From contig OX578147.1 of NCBI GenBank assembly GCA_951213105.1, positions 124,155,642-124,219,641 of the forward strand: a stretch of DNA of 64,000 nucleotides. The letters run 5' to 3'. Shown here one piece after another: positions 40,885 through 51,000 of this stretch (the first letter of the stretch is position 1; each line of letters starts with the position of its first letter). The notes beneath the pieces are model-generated. The model saw nothing but the letters and a program-made list of their open reading frames with translations. It was not told the DNA's origin and did not search any database. The position numbers were made by a program, and so were the translations under genes. The DNA comes from Amaurobius ferox (Eukaryota; Arthropoda; Arachnida; Araneae; Amaurobiidae).

Positions 40885-41195
40885 GTCTGTATTATTATTA
40901 AGTATGGATGCATATTATTTTTAAGTATATATATATTATTAAGTATGTATGTATATTACTATTAAGTATGTATTATTATTAAGTATATATATTATTAAGT
41001 ATGTATATTACTATTAAGTGTGTATTATTAAGTATATATATATTATTAAGTATGTATGTATATTACTATTAAATATGTATGTATATTAATTATTATATAG
41101 TAGTATTAAATAAGTATTAATATTATATTAATTAATAGTATTAAATAATTATTAATAGATATTAAATATTATTATTAAGTATGTATGTATATTAG
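40885..41195. repeat. ATTATTAAGTATGTATGT minisatellite
   Basis: An irregular array of TATTATTAAGTATGTATGTA-type units with variable numbers of GTAT/ATAT steps. It lies within the right arm of the P-like element. Confidence 0.88.
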
Positions 41196-41639
41196 GATAT
41201 ATGTTATGTAAATCTGACAGTTAAAACTTTTGAAAGACCTTATTATAAAAATGTTTTAGGAGAACTATGTAATTAGAAATTGAATTAACTCTGCCCAAAA
41301 GCATTATTATATATGTATAAGAGGTCATAATGTGTTTCTGTGCATTAGGTTACTTAAGAACAAAAGCCAGATTTTTCAAGTAAATGAATTTTATGAAAAA
41401 ATAAAATTCAAAAGGTTAAAACTTGCCATTGAATCTTTTAGAAGAAAAGGGGAAAAAAAAACTCGTAACTACGGACGGAAATATTCAGTATTTTTTTACT
41501 TTACAATCTTATTTATATTCCTTCTTTACATATATAATTTGTTTTCGTTATATTTATTTAATTAAATCATTTTTACTTCAACCAACTTCTATCATTCTAA
41601 AATATCGACGCTGATTAAGAACTGGAGCAAAGTGTAAAC

Positions 41640-41718
41640 GCCGTAGATGGGATGTAAGTTGTGACGTCACAAAACCTGCATCTAGGCCCGATAAGAAGAA
41701 GAAATCCTGCCGGCCCCG
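41640..41718 (-). repeat. right terminal inverted repeat of the P-like element
   Basis: Reversed, it reads CGGGGCCGGCAGGATTTCTT, then TTCTTATCGGGCCTA, then GTGACGTCAC and TACATCCCAT, in the same order and nearly the same spacing as the left end. Confidence 0.88.
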
Positions 41719-41725
41719 ATCCAAC

Positions 41726-41930
41726 CTACCAGAAAGGTATAAGGTATCTGTTTGGACGGCTGGGAAGTGCCACCCCATTTAGACCAGAACCCTGTGAGGG
41801 AGGCGTCCACAAGGACCGAACCCTCTTTTCCCTAGCACCAACCTCTCGGAAGGACTTAAGGACCCACATTTTTAACATGATCATACTCTGCATAAACATG
41901 GCAACAGTTTTGGTAGCGGCAGGAATCTAA
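41726..41930 (-). mobile_element. main part of SINE split by the P-like element
   Basis: In reverse orientation it matches the SINE body of the copy at 63721-64000 from CCTTTCTGGTAGG back through CTCCCTCACAGGGTTCTGGT and GTCCTTCCGAGAGGTTGGTG to about GATTCCTGCCGCTACC. The tRNA-like head is missing. It is more diverged than the 34935 and 14961 copies, which fits an older insertion. Confidence 0.88.
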
Positions 41931-42065
41931 TATGTCATTTTTCATTTTATTCTTATTTCAACTGCTTGAGCTCAGTAGTTCAAGGATGATTTCATTCTTG
42001 GAACATGTATCTATGGGTGGTACTGATTATGACTAGCCTTAAGCTTAATTTGTTCCTGAAGAAAG

Positions 42066-42448
42066 TTGCTTGACTATTCAGGAAACGAGTCCCAAGAGAA
42101 CCCAGAAGAGAAAGAAAATTCTGGTCTAGTGAACTTAATGAGCTTTCCAGGCTGCAAGGCAATTACTGATAGTAATGTTGACACGTGGATGTGGCAGAAT
42201 GAAAATTATTATCTTCTAGGAGATGATGAAATTGTTGCATTGATGAAAGAAGAGAAAGATTAAGAATCAGAGGATGAAGAAGTGGAAGATGATGGAAAAG
42301 TTAAGATGATGTACAGTGAAGGACTGAAGGTGGTTGAGAAAACCCTGCATTATTTCGAGGAGCAAGGGGCTTCTGCAATGGACATTATATTTCTCTGTCG
42401 CTTATGTGTTGAAGCAAAAAGCTACGTGATGAAACAAAATTTTTGAAA
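42066..42448 (+). pseudogene. Tigger/pogo-type transposase C-terminal remnant
   Basis: One frame reads ITDSNVDTWMWQNENYYLLG, DDEIVALMKEEKD, a stop at 42261-42263, then ESEDEEVEDDGKV, EGLKVVEKTLHYFEEQGASA and MDIIFLCRLCVEAKSYVMKQ before a terminal stop. The acidic linker followed by an amphipathic segment with LxxxLxxFEQQ character is typical of the C-terminus of Tigger/jerky-like transposases. The frame is otherwise preserved and only the one TAA breaks it. No DDE or helix-turn-helix part was seen nearby. Confidence 0.65.
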
Positions 42449-44139
42449 TTTGCTCTGATGTATAAAAGACAGAGATACAAAACATGTTGCTCACAATCGT
42501 CTCAGTGCTCCAAGTTAATTTACTGCTTTTCAGAAAATCTAAAAAGTTAGCTTGAGTATATTTAATTTTAAAATTGCTAATTTTGATCAGTTGGTGTATT
42601 CATCAAACTATGAGTGATTAAGCTCATTGATATATTTATATTAGTATAGGTATATTCGTATGAAAATTGTAATTTCATGTGTTCCATGCAGTGATTTAAG
42701 AGGAGCTGAATTAAACTGTTCAGAGTTTTCTTTCATTGCGTTTGGATGATCAGTAGAATAGCCCCTATCTCATCAAGTGATTGGTTGGTGCCAACGTTGC
42801 AATTGCATTCATTTTTTGTAGCCAAACCTGGTAGCTTATGTGAATGTTTGACATCCAATCAGATCTCAGTTTTTTTTTATTACTGCAATTTTTCAGGAAA
42901 TAGGTATTTCATCATGTTTCGTCCCTCATTTTTGTAGAGCACTTCTCACTAAACAGCCCATTTTAATGTCTCTTGGCTTAAAAAATAATTTTTGACATCA
43001 TTGTGTGAGCTTGCGAGAAGTTTCCCAATGGTATCTGATAAGCAGTGAATGGATTTTGATGAATGCAGTTTTCAAAAACATGGTCATATGAATGTTTGTG
43101 AAAATGAATACATCATAAAATTTTATTATCTAGAAAAGTCATTACTAAAGTTCTTTTACAATATTTATTAAATATTTTGAAAGTGTGTATTGTATCTTCC
43201 AGTGTTTTTAAAATGGGTCTCTTAACAATCCTGTACAATTGTGCTTTTAAATTTGTTTGAAGTCCCAAAAGTATTCAGTTATGAAATTTCTACGAAGTTT
43301 AATCATTTTTCGAAGTATCAAGCTTTTGAAATTTTGTTAAAATTCAATCATTTTTCTAGGTATTGTGTTTTAAAAATTTTGCAAAGAAGTGCAAAACATT
43401 TACAAAGTTATTGTGTTTTTAAAGTTTTTTAAAATTTCAAAATTGATTAAGTATCATGTTTGTTGATAATTTTTTTTGAAAATTCAAAATTTTGGCTAAT
43501 CCAGAGACCAATCCACTGCACTTTCAGCTCACTCGCCGCCAAGCGTTCTGATTGCGAGCTCTTTATGTTGTAATCTGGTAACCTCTTGTATCGGTGTTTT
43601 TCGTCGGTAATTGTGTAACATCTAATAAGAATATTCATGAAGGTGAAGTAAGAATACGTTTCTGTGGTAGCTACAGTTTTTTGATGTAAAAGCACATTTC
43701 TTTCTCTATTTTTGGCCATGGTTGCACGTGCTTTTGTTTGATTTTTTGTATAAAATTCTACTATAATTTGGAAAATAAAAGTTTGAAAGAAGTGATTAAT
43801 TGGTGTGTTATGAAAGAGATTATGAGTGATAAGAATATTTGTCCTAAACATGGCGATGAAATGAAGTTGTGAGTGAGAGACCGAACAACTGATTTGCTTG
43901 AATGGAGCATTTTCAGCCAGAAGAGGAGCCCTAAAGGTTAGAGTTTTTTTGTTTAATTTATCCTGCGTTTTGAAACTTGGTTTATATTTTTCTGTGTTTA
44001 GAAAATTGCTTCCTTCGTTAAAAGTTCTTAATCTTTTCAGTTAGAGTACAAACTTTTTTATAAGTATATAACTTTTATATAACTTTTTTACTTTTTTATC
44101 AATTTTTTAAAATTTTGCTAAGAGCACAATTTTTTTTTC
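42449..44139. other. intergenic or 5' region between PAK and UVRAG
   Basis: AT-rich with a degenerate repeat of about 60 bp at 43230-43450 (TTTGAAATTT...AATCATTTTTC). About 43480-43940 is less AT-rich and contains CACTCGCCGCCAAGCG. It could include promoter or first-exon sequence of one or both genes, for example a donor-like CCTAAAG|GTTAGA at 43938, but nothing decides this. Confidence 0.4.
43480..43937. promoter_or_regulatory. possible divergent promoter / UVRAG first exon region
   Basis: The only CpG-containing, moderately GC-richer stretch between the head-to-head genes apart from transposon ends and satellites. An exon ending at CCTAAAG (43937) could splice to the UVRAG acceptor at 47959. 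This is inference from position and composition only. Confidence 0.22.
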
Positions 44140-44905
44140 CAACACGGACCACTGGTACATTCATTCCACAGATTCTGACCTTTGTCGAACCCATGCCCCT
44201 GTAAAGATTATCGGTTGCATGCAAAAAAGTGATCTTGCTATGTGTGTCATGCACAGATAAAAATGTAGCATATTCTGTATCTGGGCACCACAGGTGACCA
44301 TTTCTAATAAACTGGAGATCACTGGGGGCTCCGTCCCAGTGTAAAACAACCTTTAGGTAGAACCTCTGCGACCTACACAGATCAATGGTACATTCGTTCT
44401 ACAGATTTTGACCTTAAGGTCAAACTCCTGCCCCTACACACACCACAGGTACATAACATACGGTCAACTGGTACATTTATCCCACAGATTTCGACCTTTA
44501 GGTCGAACCTCTGCCCCTTTAGGCCAAACCCCTGGTCCTGTACGGATCCTCGGTTGATGGAGAAAGTGATTTTGCTATGTGCGACATGTACAGATAAAAT
44601 TGTAGCATATTCTGTGTCTGGAATCTACAGGCGACTGTTCCTAATAAACCGGAGATCACTGGGGGCCCCGTTCCGGCATAGAACGACCTTAAGTCGAACA
44701 CCTGCTCCTACACGGATCACTGGTATATTCGTTCCACAGATTTCTACCTTTAGGTCGAACCTCTGTTCCTATACAGACCACTGGTACATTTGTTCCACAG
44801 ATTTCGACCTTTAGGTCGAAACTCTGCACATGTACGGATCCTCGGTTGTATGGAGAAATTGATTTTGCTACGTGCGACATGCACAGATAAAATTGTAGCA
44901 TAAAA
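44140..44905. repeat. hierarchical satellite-like array
   Basis: Short units of about 65 bp carry ACTGGTACATTCGTTCCACA, GATTTCGACCTTTAGGTCGA and ACCTCTGCCCCTACACGGAT. They are embedded in longer units of about 340 and 290 bp marked by GATCCTCGGTTG...GTGATTTTGCTATGTGCGAC (near 44205, 44545 and 44838). The dyad TTCGACCTTTAGGTCGAA recurs. Its composition is GC-richer than the flanks, and open frames across it are repeat translations. Confidence 0.9.
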
Positions 44906-47605
44906 ATTTCAAAATTCACAAAAATTATATTTTGTAACATTTTTATGAGTACTATTCACTGTTGTTCAAATTAAATTATACTATCATTTACATTAAAAAC
45001 TCTTGTTCGGAACACAGTAGCAGACATCATTTTGGTCGGAAGAGTCTATTTCTAAACACGGAAGAATAAATCACTTAGGATGGGTGGAGCCAATTTCAAA
45101 ACATGGGAGAATGCGGCAAATTGGAGCAATTTTTACTTAGAAAAAAATATGCGGGGTGGGTTGGCCTCCGGATTTACCAAAATTTTTATTCTGTATTTTT
45201 ACTAAGCTATGAAAGTTTTACAGATATCACAAAAATACTATTAACTATTTTGATAGGTTTTTATAAGCATTTTGCACTTTAATTCTAGTTAAATTTCACC
45301 ATAGATTCAAAATTATACTTCAGAAGAATGGCAGATTATGTTACTTTGATGGAAGGAGCCCATTTTAATACACAGACACATTTTTATACTTGGGAAAAAA
45401 CAGTGGTGGGCTGTTCTACACATCTATCTTGCTTTTTAAAACTGAGTAGACTTACAAGTTTTATATTTTATTGTAAAACATGTCTTCAATAATCTTTATA
45501 ATTTTTCAATAGTGCATATAAAATTATTTTATTTTCATTCTTAATAAATTATTATATAATCAACTATGATGGATTTACTATAGAAATTTATACTGCAAGA
45601 TCAACAATCTTGAATAATAAAATTATTTTCGATAAAAAATTAATATAATTGTTCTAATTTAAAACCAAGAATAAAATATATTCAATTAACCTTGCCTCCT
45701 AAACAAAGGGGTGCAGAATACATTTGGATTCCCCTTGAAATTCAAAATTGCGTGTTTTAAAGCATTAATTGTCTTCCAAAGTTGAGTCTTACTGGCAAAG
45801 TTTAACTTTCCCACACTTTGAAAATAGAGATAACCCTGCCCTAGTTTTTGCTAAAAAATGAGAATATTTCGAAAAGCAATTTTTTTCGAAGCATGAATTC
45901 ATCTGTACAGAAATGTTAGAAGAAAATTCTAATTTTTTCAATTTCTTAAGGTAGTAAAGGTAATTCGCCCTTTATCACATTTAGAAAGCATTCAACTTCC
46001 CCTCCCCAAACAGATATTAATTAAACGGAGTAGTAACCACCAGATCTTTCAATTCTATGCACTACACACATAGATGCCCTAATAGAGTTATATTTGACTA
46101 AAAGAAATTATTTTCACTTATACGAAAGACATATTTTGCTATAACATCATTTAAAAATATATTTATTTTTTTCAAAAATTTATTAGTTTTAATTAGTTAC
46201 TCCTAGTGCCTACTTTAAGGCGTAAACGCTATCACAGTGTTCAAATTAATAAGTAGCAATTCAGAATAACTAATGTAATTTGTTCAATTTAAAACAAATT
46301 TTAATGGCAAATAAATAGCACAATTTAAATAATCTTTATTGAAAAGTTTTAAAAGGCATAAACTACAAAACAACCAGGAGTTGCACATAGCGCGCCCTGT
46401 GAAAACACTAATCTAGTACACCAGGAGAAAGCAAAATTCATTTCAACATTTGAGCTCATTCGAAATTAAAACTTTGACTACTTACTAATTTGCTTATTTT
46501 GACATCTAAAACTAAAAATTTAAAAATATAGAGGTTTAAAATACTACACCATCAACCGGTAAACAGCACCAATACCTCCAACGTTGCCAGATTAGACGAA
46601 CTAAAAGTAATTTCAATTTGTACTTCTAAATATGGCAATAACAATAATTAATATTTTAATAAAAATAAATTTTAATCATTAAAATAAAGTAAAAACCAAA
46701 AATTTAAAAACATTCTATATGCACCATGATGCATAAAAATGAATGTGAATGTATTTCAAAAATGTAATAACTTTCAAGATTTGTGCTTATTAAAAAGACA
46801 AAATAATTCAATATTCATTTAAGTAAATTTATTGTTTTATTTAAATAAGAAGGTATTTTGAAACATATTTCAATAGAAAATTTACTAGTTTTTGTTTCAA
46901 TTTGATGAATTTCTGGCAACATAACATTATCTTCTCTTCTGTGTATATGTTGGAGATGGGTGTTTCATTTCTCAATGTTAAAGTTTAATAATAAAAAAAT
47001 AATAATTTAATATATGCTATAAATACTAGAGTGCTTTGGCACTCGAATGCTTCACGATTCTTGTAAACTATTCGCTATGTTTACAAGTTTTTATATTGTG
47101 TATGCAATTTCATTACTAAAATTGCTTCCTAGTATCCTGTCAATTTAATTAAATTTTTCATTACAATGATTCCTTTACTTCTATATAAACTGTTTGTTCT
47201 TGACGTACTAAGTCAATTTTAGTATACGTGATTTGTTGCTTTTAGTTTCGAAACATCTAATATATGTACAAGTCATCAGACATGTTTAAAAGAAATAAAG
47301 CACTGTCATAAACTTTTTACATCCTTGTGGTTTGCATTTCGTAAAATCTGTGTTTAGCTATTTGAAGAGGTCATATCGTTTATTTTTCAGGATGTCTTTT
47401 AAAAACTTAGATTAACTTCTTTTGGTCCTTTTCTTTTCAGTGGAAAGAAAGTGTTCTCAAATTTAGTTGATATTGTATTTGGGTTGTTATTACCTGGGAA
47501 ATTTGTAATATTCAAGTAATTTAAAACCTGGATATGCTCAAAATGTTATGCAAAGCCCAAATCTGATGAAATTTTTTTTATCTTGAGCATTTAAAAGATA
47601 CTACA
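44906..47605. other. AT-rich intergenic or UVRAG 5' intron
   Basis: It contains a two-copy repeat with about 263-bp spacing (about 45045-45430: GAAGAAT...GGA(G)CC, TTTTTA(C/T)ACTT(A/G)G, GGGTGGG(C/T)TG-like). Otherwise there is no recognisable gene or element. Confidence 0.55.
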
Positions 47606-47618
47606 CTACAAAGAACCA

Positions 47619-47681
47619 CGTTCCCTGCCACTCAATTTGCTGCTCATGCCTTAGGGCGAGTCGAGTGGTCTGAGTTTTTGC
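47619..47681. mobile_element. 63-bp insertion with 13-bp TSD, core of the 26524 foldback
   Basis: The segment holds GCTGCTCATGCCTTAGGGCG and GAGTCGAGTGGTCTGAG, closely matching the centre of the inverted-repeat element at 26524-26990 (GCTCATACCCTAGGGTGAGT, CGGGTGGCCTGAG). CTACAAAGAACCA occurs exactly on both sides (47606-47618 and 47682-47694), so it appears to be a discrete small insertion. Confidence 0.75.
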
Positions 47682-47959
47682 CTACAAAGAACCAAATCAT
47701 AGTGTTTTGTGGAATTGACATTTTTTTTCGTCACACAATGTTGTCTTATTTTGTTCGAGAAATTGAATTAAATATTTTCTTGCAAAATTTTTTTACTAAA
47801 AAATCAATTTTGATTTTGTGGAAAATTGAAATTCTTATAATTCATCAAAACTAGAAAAATATGTTACATCAGTGGAGTAACAACTTTGTAATAGTTAAGC
47901 TTATTATAATTTTGTACTTTTATTTTTTATAATTTTAACATTCTTAAAAATCATTTTAG

Positions 47960-48055
47960 GTTGAAAATCTCTTGATTTGCTTGCCAATGGCTGTTTCAGA
48001 GTATCATTTAGATACTAGAATAAGACGGCGTCACATCCCTCTTGTTACGCAACAG
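47960..48055 (+). CDS. UVRAG: UVRAG first coding exon
   Basis: Acceptor ATTTTAG at 47953-47959, donor GTAATA at 48056. I take the ATG at 47987 (context GCCAATGG), giving MAVSEYHLDTRIRRRHIPLV then TQQ. The frame stays open upstream (VENLLICLP), so a longer N-terminus through an unseen exon is possible. Confidence 0.75.
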
Positions 48056-51000
48056 GTAATAAAAATTTTAGAAATCCTTAAAAAAATTCTTATAATTTTA
48101 CTAAACTTATCATAATGCAAAAAACAATACTTGAGTATCATTCAGATCTCTATAATGTTATAACAAAATTCTGGATGCTGAAAACATTTGCATTTTTGAA
48201 GTATTTTACATTGAGTTTTTTTTAGTAAGTTTTAAAATGCATTTAAAGATGTTTTGGACATTTTTGTAGCATTTTCCCCTTTTTAGAACATTTCTTTCAT
48301 TTTTCTCTCCCCTCCCTTTTTTTAGTAAAAATTGCACATAGTTTTAGAAATCACTCAATGTCAGATTCCATGGCTATGAACTTGACCATTGCAGTTTTGT
48401 GCAATCTGAACTTAATCTCATAAATTTGAAGCTAGCTGACTTCATTGTTTGCCAGAGATTTGTAAAATTGTGTCACACAACAAGTGCTCTTGCTCCTAGA
48501 ACTGCAATTATTGGCTATTCTGTGTTGAATTGCACAAGACTAGTTCAATAACGGTTGATTACTGCTATGCGTTTCATACCCGTAGTGTCAATATACATGG
48601 ATTTTATTTTGTAATTTTATATAACTACCCTGCTTTAATTCCTGGGCAATGCCAGATACATTTTCTAGTTAAAAGTAAACAAGACATTTTAAAAATTTAA
48701 AGCTTTCATAAATTTGAAAGGAAAACAAAATGTTTTAACATTTTCAATTATTCAAAAATGTTATTGTTGAAAAGTAAACTAGCTTTTTAATATTTAAATT
48801 AAATAATATATAAACAGTAGTTTTTTTTTAATTTTTTCTGCAGTATTAAGCTGTTTATTATGTATTTAAATCTGTATTTTCTCAATTTTTGGTTTTATTG
48901 TTTGCATTATATTTTTTTATCCTTTTATATAAAATAATGTGAAATCAAGTTAAATATCTGATCATAAAAACAAACTTCTAATGTTTGTAAAATTCATATG
49001 AAAAAAGGATGAGAGGGAATGATACACATTGGTAAAATATTTTTTAAATTCAAATTAGTTGCATTATTTACTGAAAAGGAATTTTGAGCAATTTTCACAC
49101 AAATTGGTTCTTTAATGATTGAACGTTTTATCGCAAAGTTTCAGTTTTTATACCATAAAAAAAGACTCTTTCTAACAAACTATGAATGGAATCCATAGCA
49201 TAATAACTTAATTTTTCACAATTTTACAAAGAATAGCTAAAAAGTGCTTTTTAAACACTTTATTCTTAAATCAGCAAAACTGGAGCTGTTAACTTTTTAT
49301 GTTAAGCGATGTAATCTAAGAAAAGTATGGTGATTGTAGTTTAATCAAAAGTTGAGTTTTCACTGTAAATACATTGGTAGCATCCTTAGATACCAGAAAT
49401 GATTTTTGTTGGCCGGTGAGTGGGTGTTAAATTATTTGTCCTTTTCAATTTCAAAATTCACTGAAGTAATTTGAAACAAATTTGAGTTACTAGCTTCATA
49501 TATTATGTAGATGTGTGGAGAAAAAAATGTATATTTTTTAGTTATAAAACATTGTTTTGTCAAAATTGTTAGCCCTTTGTAATCTCGAAAACCTCTGAAG
49601 TGATTTGGGCCAAATTTAGGTGCATATATTGTGCAGATGTGAATGCAAAAAAGATATTTTAGAAAACGTATAATTGAACTCAGAGGTCAAATGCCCACTT
49701 GTTTCATGTGGAAAGTCTCAGGATTTCAGATTTCCCTGATTCTCTTATTGTTGATGCATATACAATCATGAGCTTTTTTTTTTTTTGTCATATTTCACTA
49801 TCTAATGCTTAAATATTACTTTGCATTTTTATTATCAAATTATCATTACTGGTTAGAAATGCAAAATTAGTTAATTTTTTTTAGAAAATAGCCATTTAAA
49901 CTTGTGCATAATATATATATTCTATAGCTTTGACAATATTTTATCATATTATTGTCAGTTTTATCATTCCTTATTCTTAGAAATAAACTTGATATCATTT
50001 TTATTTGTATTCTATGCCATGTGATTTAATATTTAAAAATTATCATATATATTTATCCTTTAAAATTTTTGCATATTACAGCGTCGGTTACGTCATCTAA
50101 GAAGTATATCTGTTAGGAATATTACTGGGATTGATCCTGATGAATCAGCATTAGCATTTACTTTGCACAGAAAGCCAGATTTAAATGGTAAGTTTTTTTT
50201 CCCCCTTTACCTTCAGTTACTCATAATTCCTCAAAGGCATTCCTCTTGGCAGTATAGCTAATAAAATATTCTTCCATTGAAAGGCTGCATGAGCCAGCAT
50301 CAGGTTTGTTTCACTTTTGTTAATGTTCACCAGCACTGAATAGCTGTTAACCTATTAGAAAACGGAATATGTGGTCTAATTTTGCAAAGTCAGCTCTTCT
50401 ACACAGCTTATACTAAATTTATAGAAGCTTCAAACATTACTCGCTTTTTGGTACATGGTGCTGCTGAACTCTGGTGAATAAAATCAATACATTTATGATA
50501 CTTGCTGTGCAGAGAGCACAATTTCATACTTGCAATTTTTTGTGCAGCTAGCTTTATAATAAAGTATTTTTATCCAGAGATGAGAAAGAGAGAAGTCATT
50601 ACCCTTGAGAAGAATTAGTAGAAAACTATGTACTCCTGACTTATTTTGGACAAATTTTCTCTATCTTTTAGTTAAAAGTTATTTTTGAGTTTTAAAAAAT
50701 TTAAATTATTTTTTTTTAGTCAATTTTTTTTATATTTTTTCAGTCTTTTTGCTCTTATTAGTGTTTCATTCCATGTCTTTAAATTTTCGTTTTTTTTTTA
50801 CGATTTCATATTTTTTATTATTTTATATTCTTACTAAATTGAATCATTTTTGTCCTACCAAGGGTAAGTTAACTTGTAATTTTTCATAAATTCATATATA
50901 GATATTATGGTTGTTTATTTTTGTTGGTTCATTTTTAATACTTTCCAACATAGTTGAAAAGTGTTTATGACTTTGTTCAAGCTGTCTGTCTGTCTGTCCG

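Larger units (their letters stand above)
33417..41718 (+). mobile_element. P-superfamily DNA transposon, 8.3 kb, apparently complete
   Basis: The left end CGGGGCCGGCGGGATT and the right end (reversed) CGGGGCCGGCAGGATT match. Both continue into TTCTTATCGGGCCTA, and both carry a subterminal GTGACGTCA followed by TACATCCCAT. Exact 7-bp duplications ATCCAAC flank it (33410-33416 and 41719-41725). Removing the element and one duplicate restores a collinear SINE. It encodes one intact THAP-type transposase. Its length is inflated by a hAT insertion in the 5' intron and a mariner-like MITE in the 3' arm. Intact ORF and ends suggest recent, possibly still mobile, DNA; activity is inference. Confidence 0.9.

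Noticed and set aside
43447..43851. 134-codon minus-strand frame
   Set aside because: No recognisable domain or conserved motif; the region is a better candidate for promoter or UTR sequence.
44161..44940. Several 60-86 codon frames on both strands
   Set aside because: Repeat translations of the satellite array.
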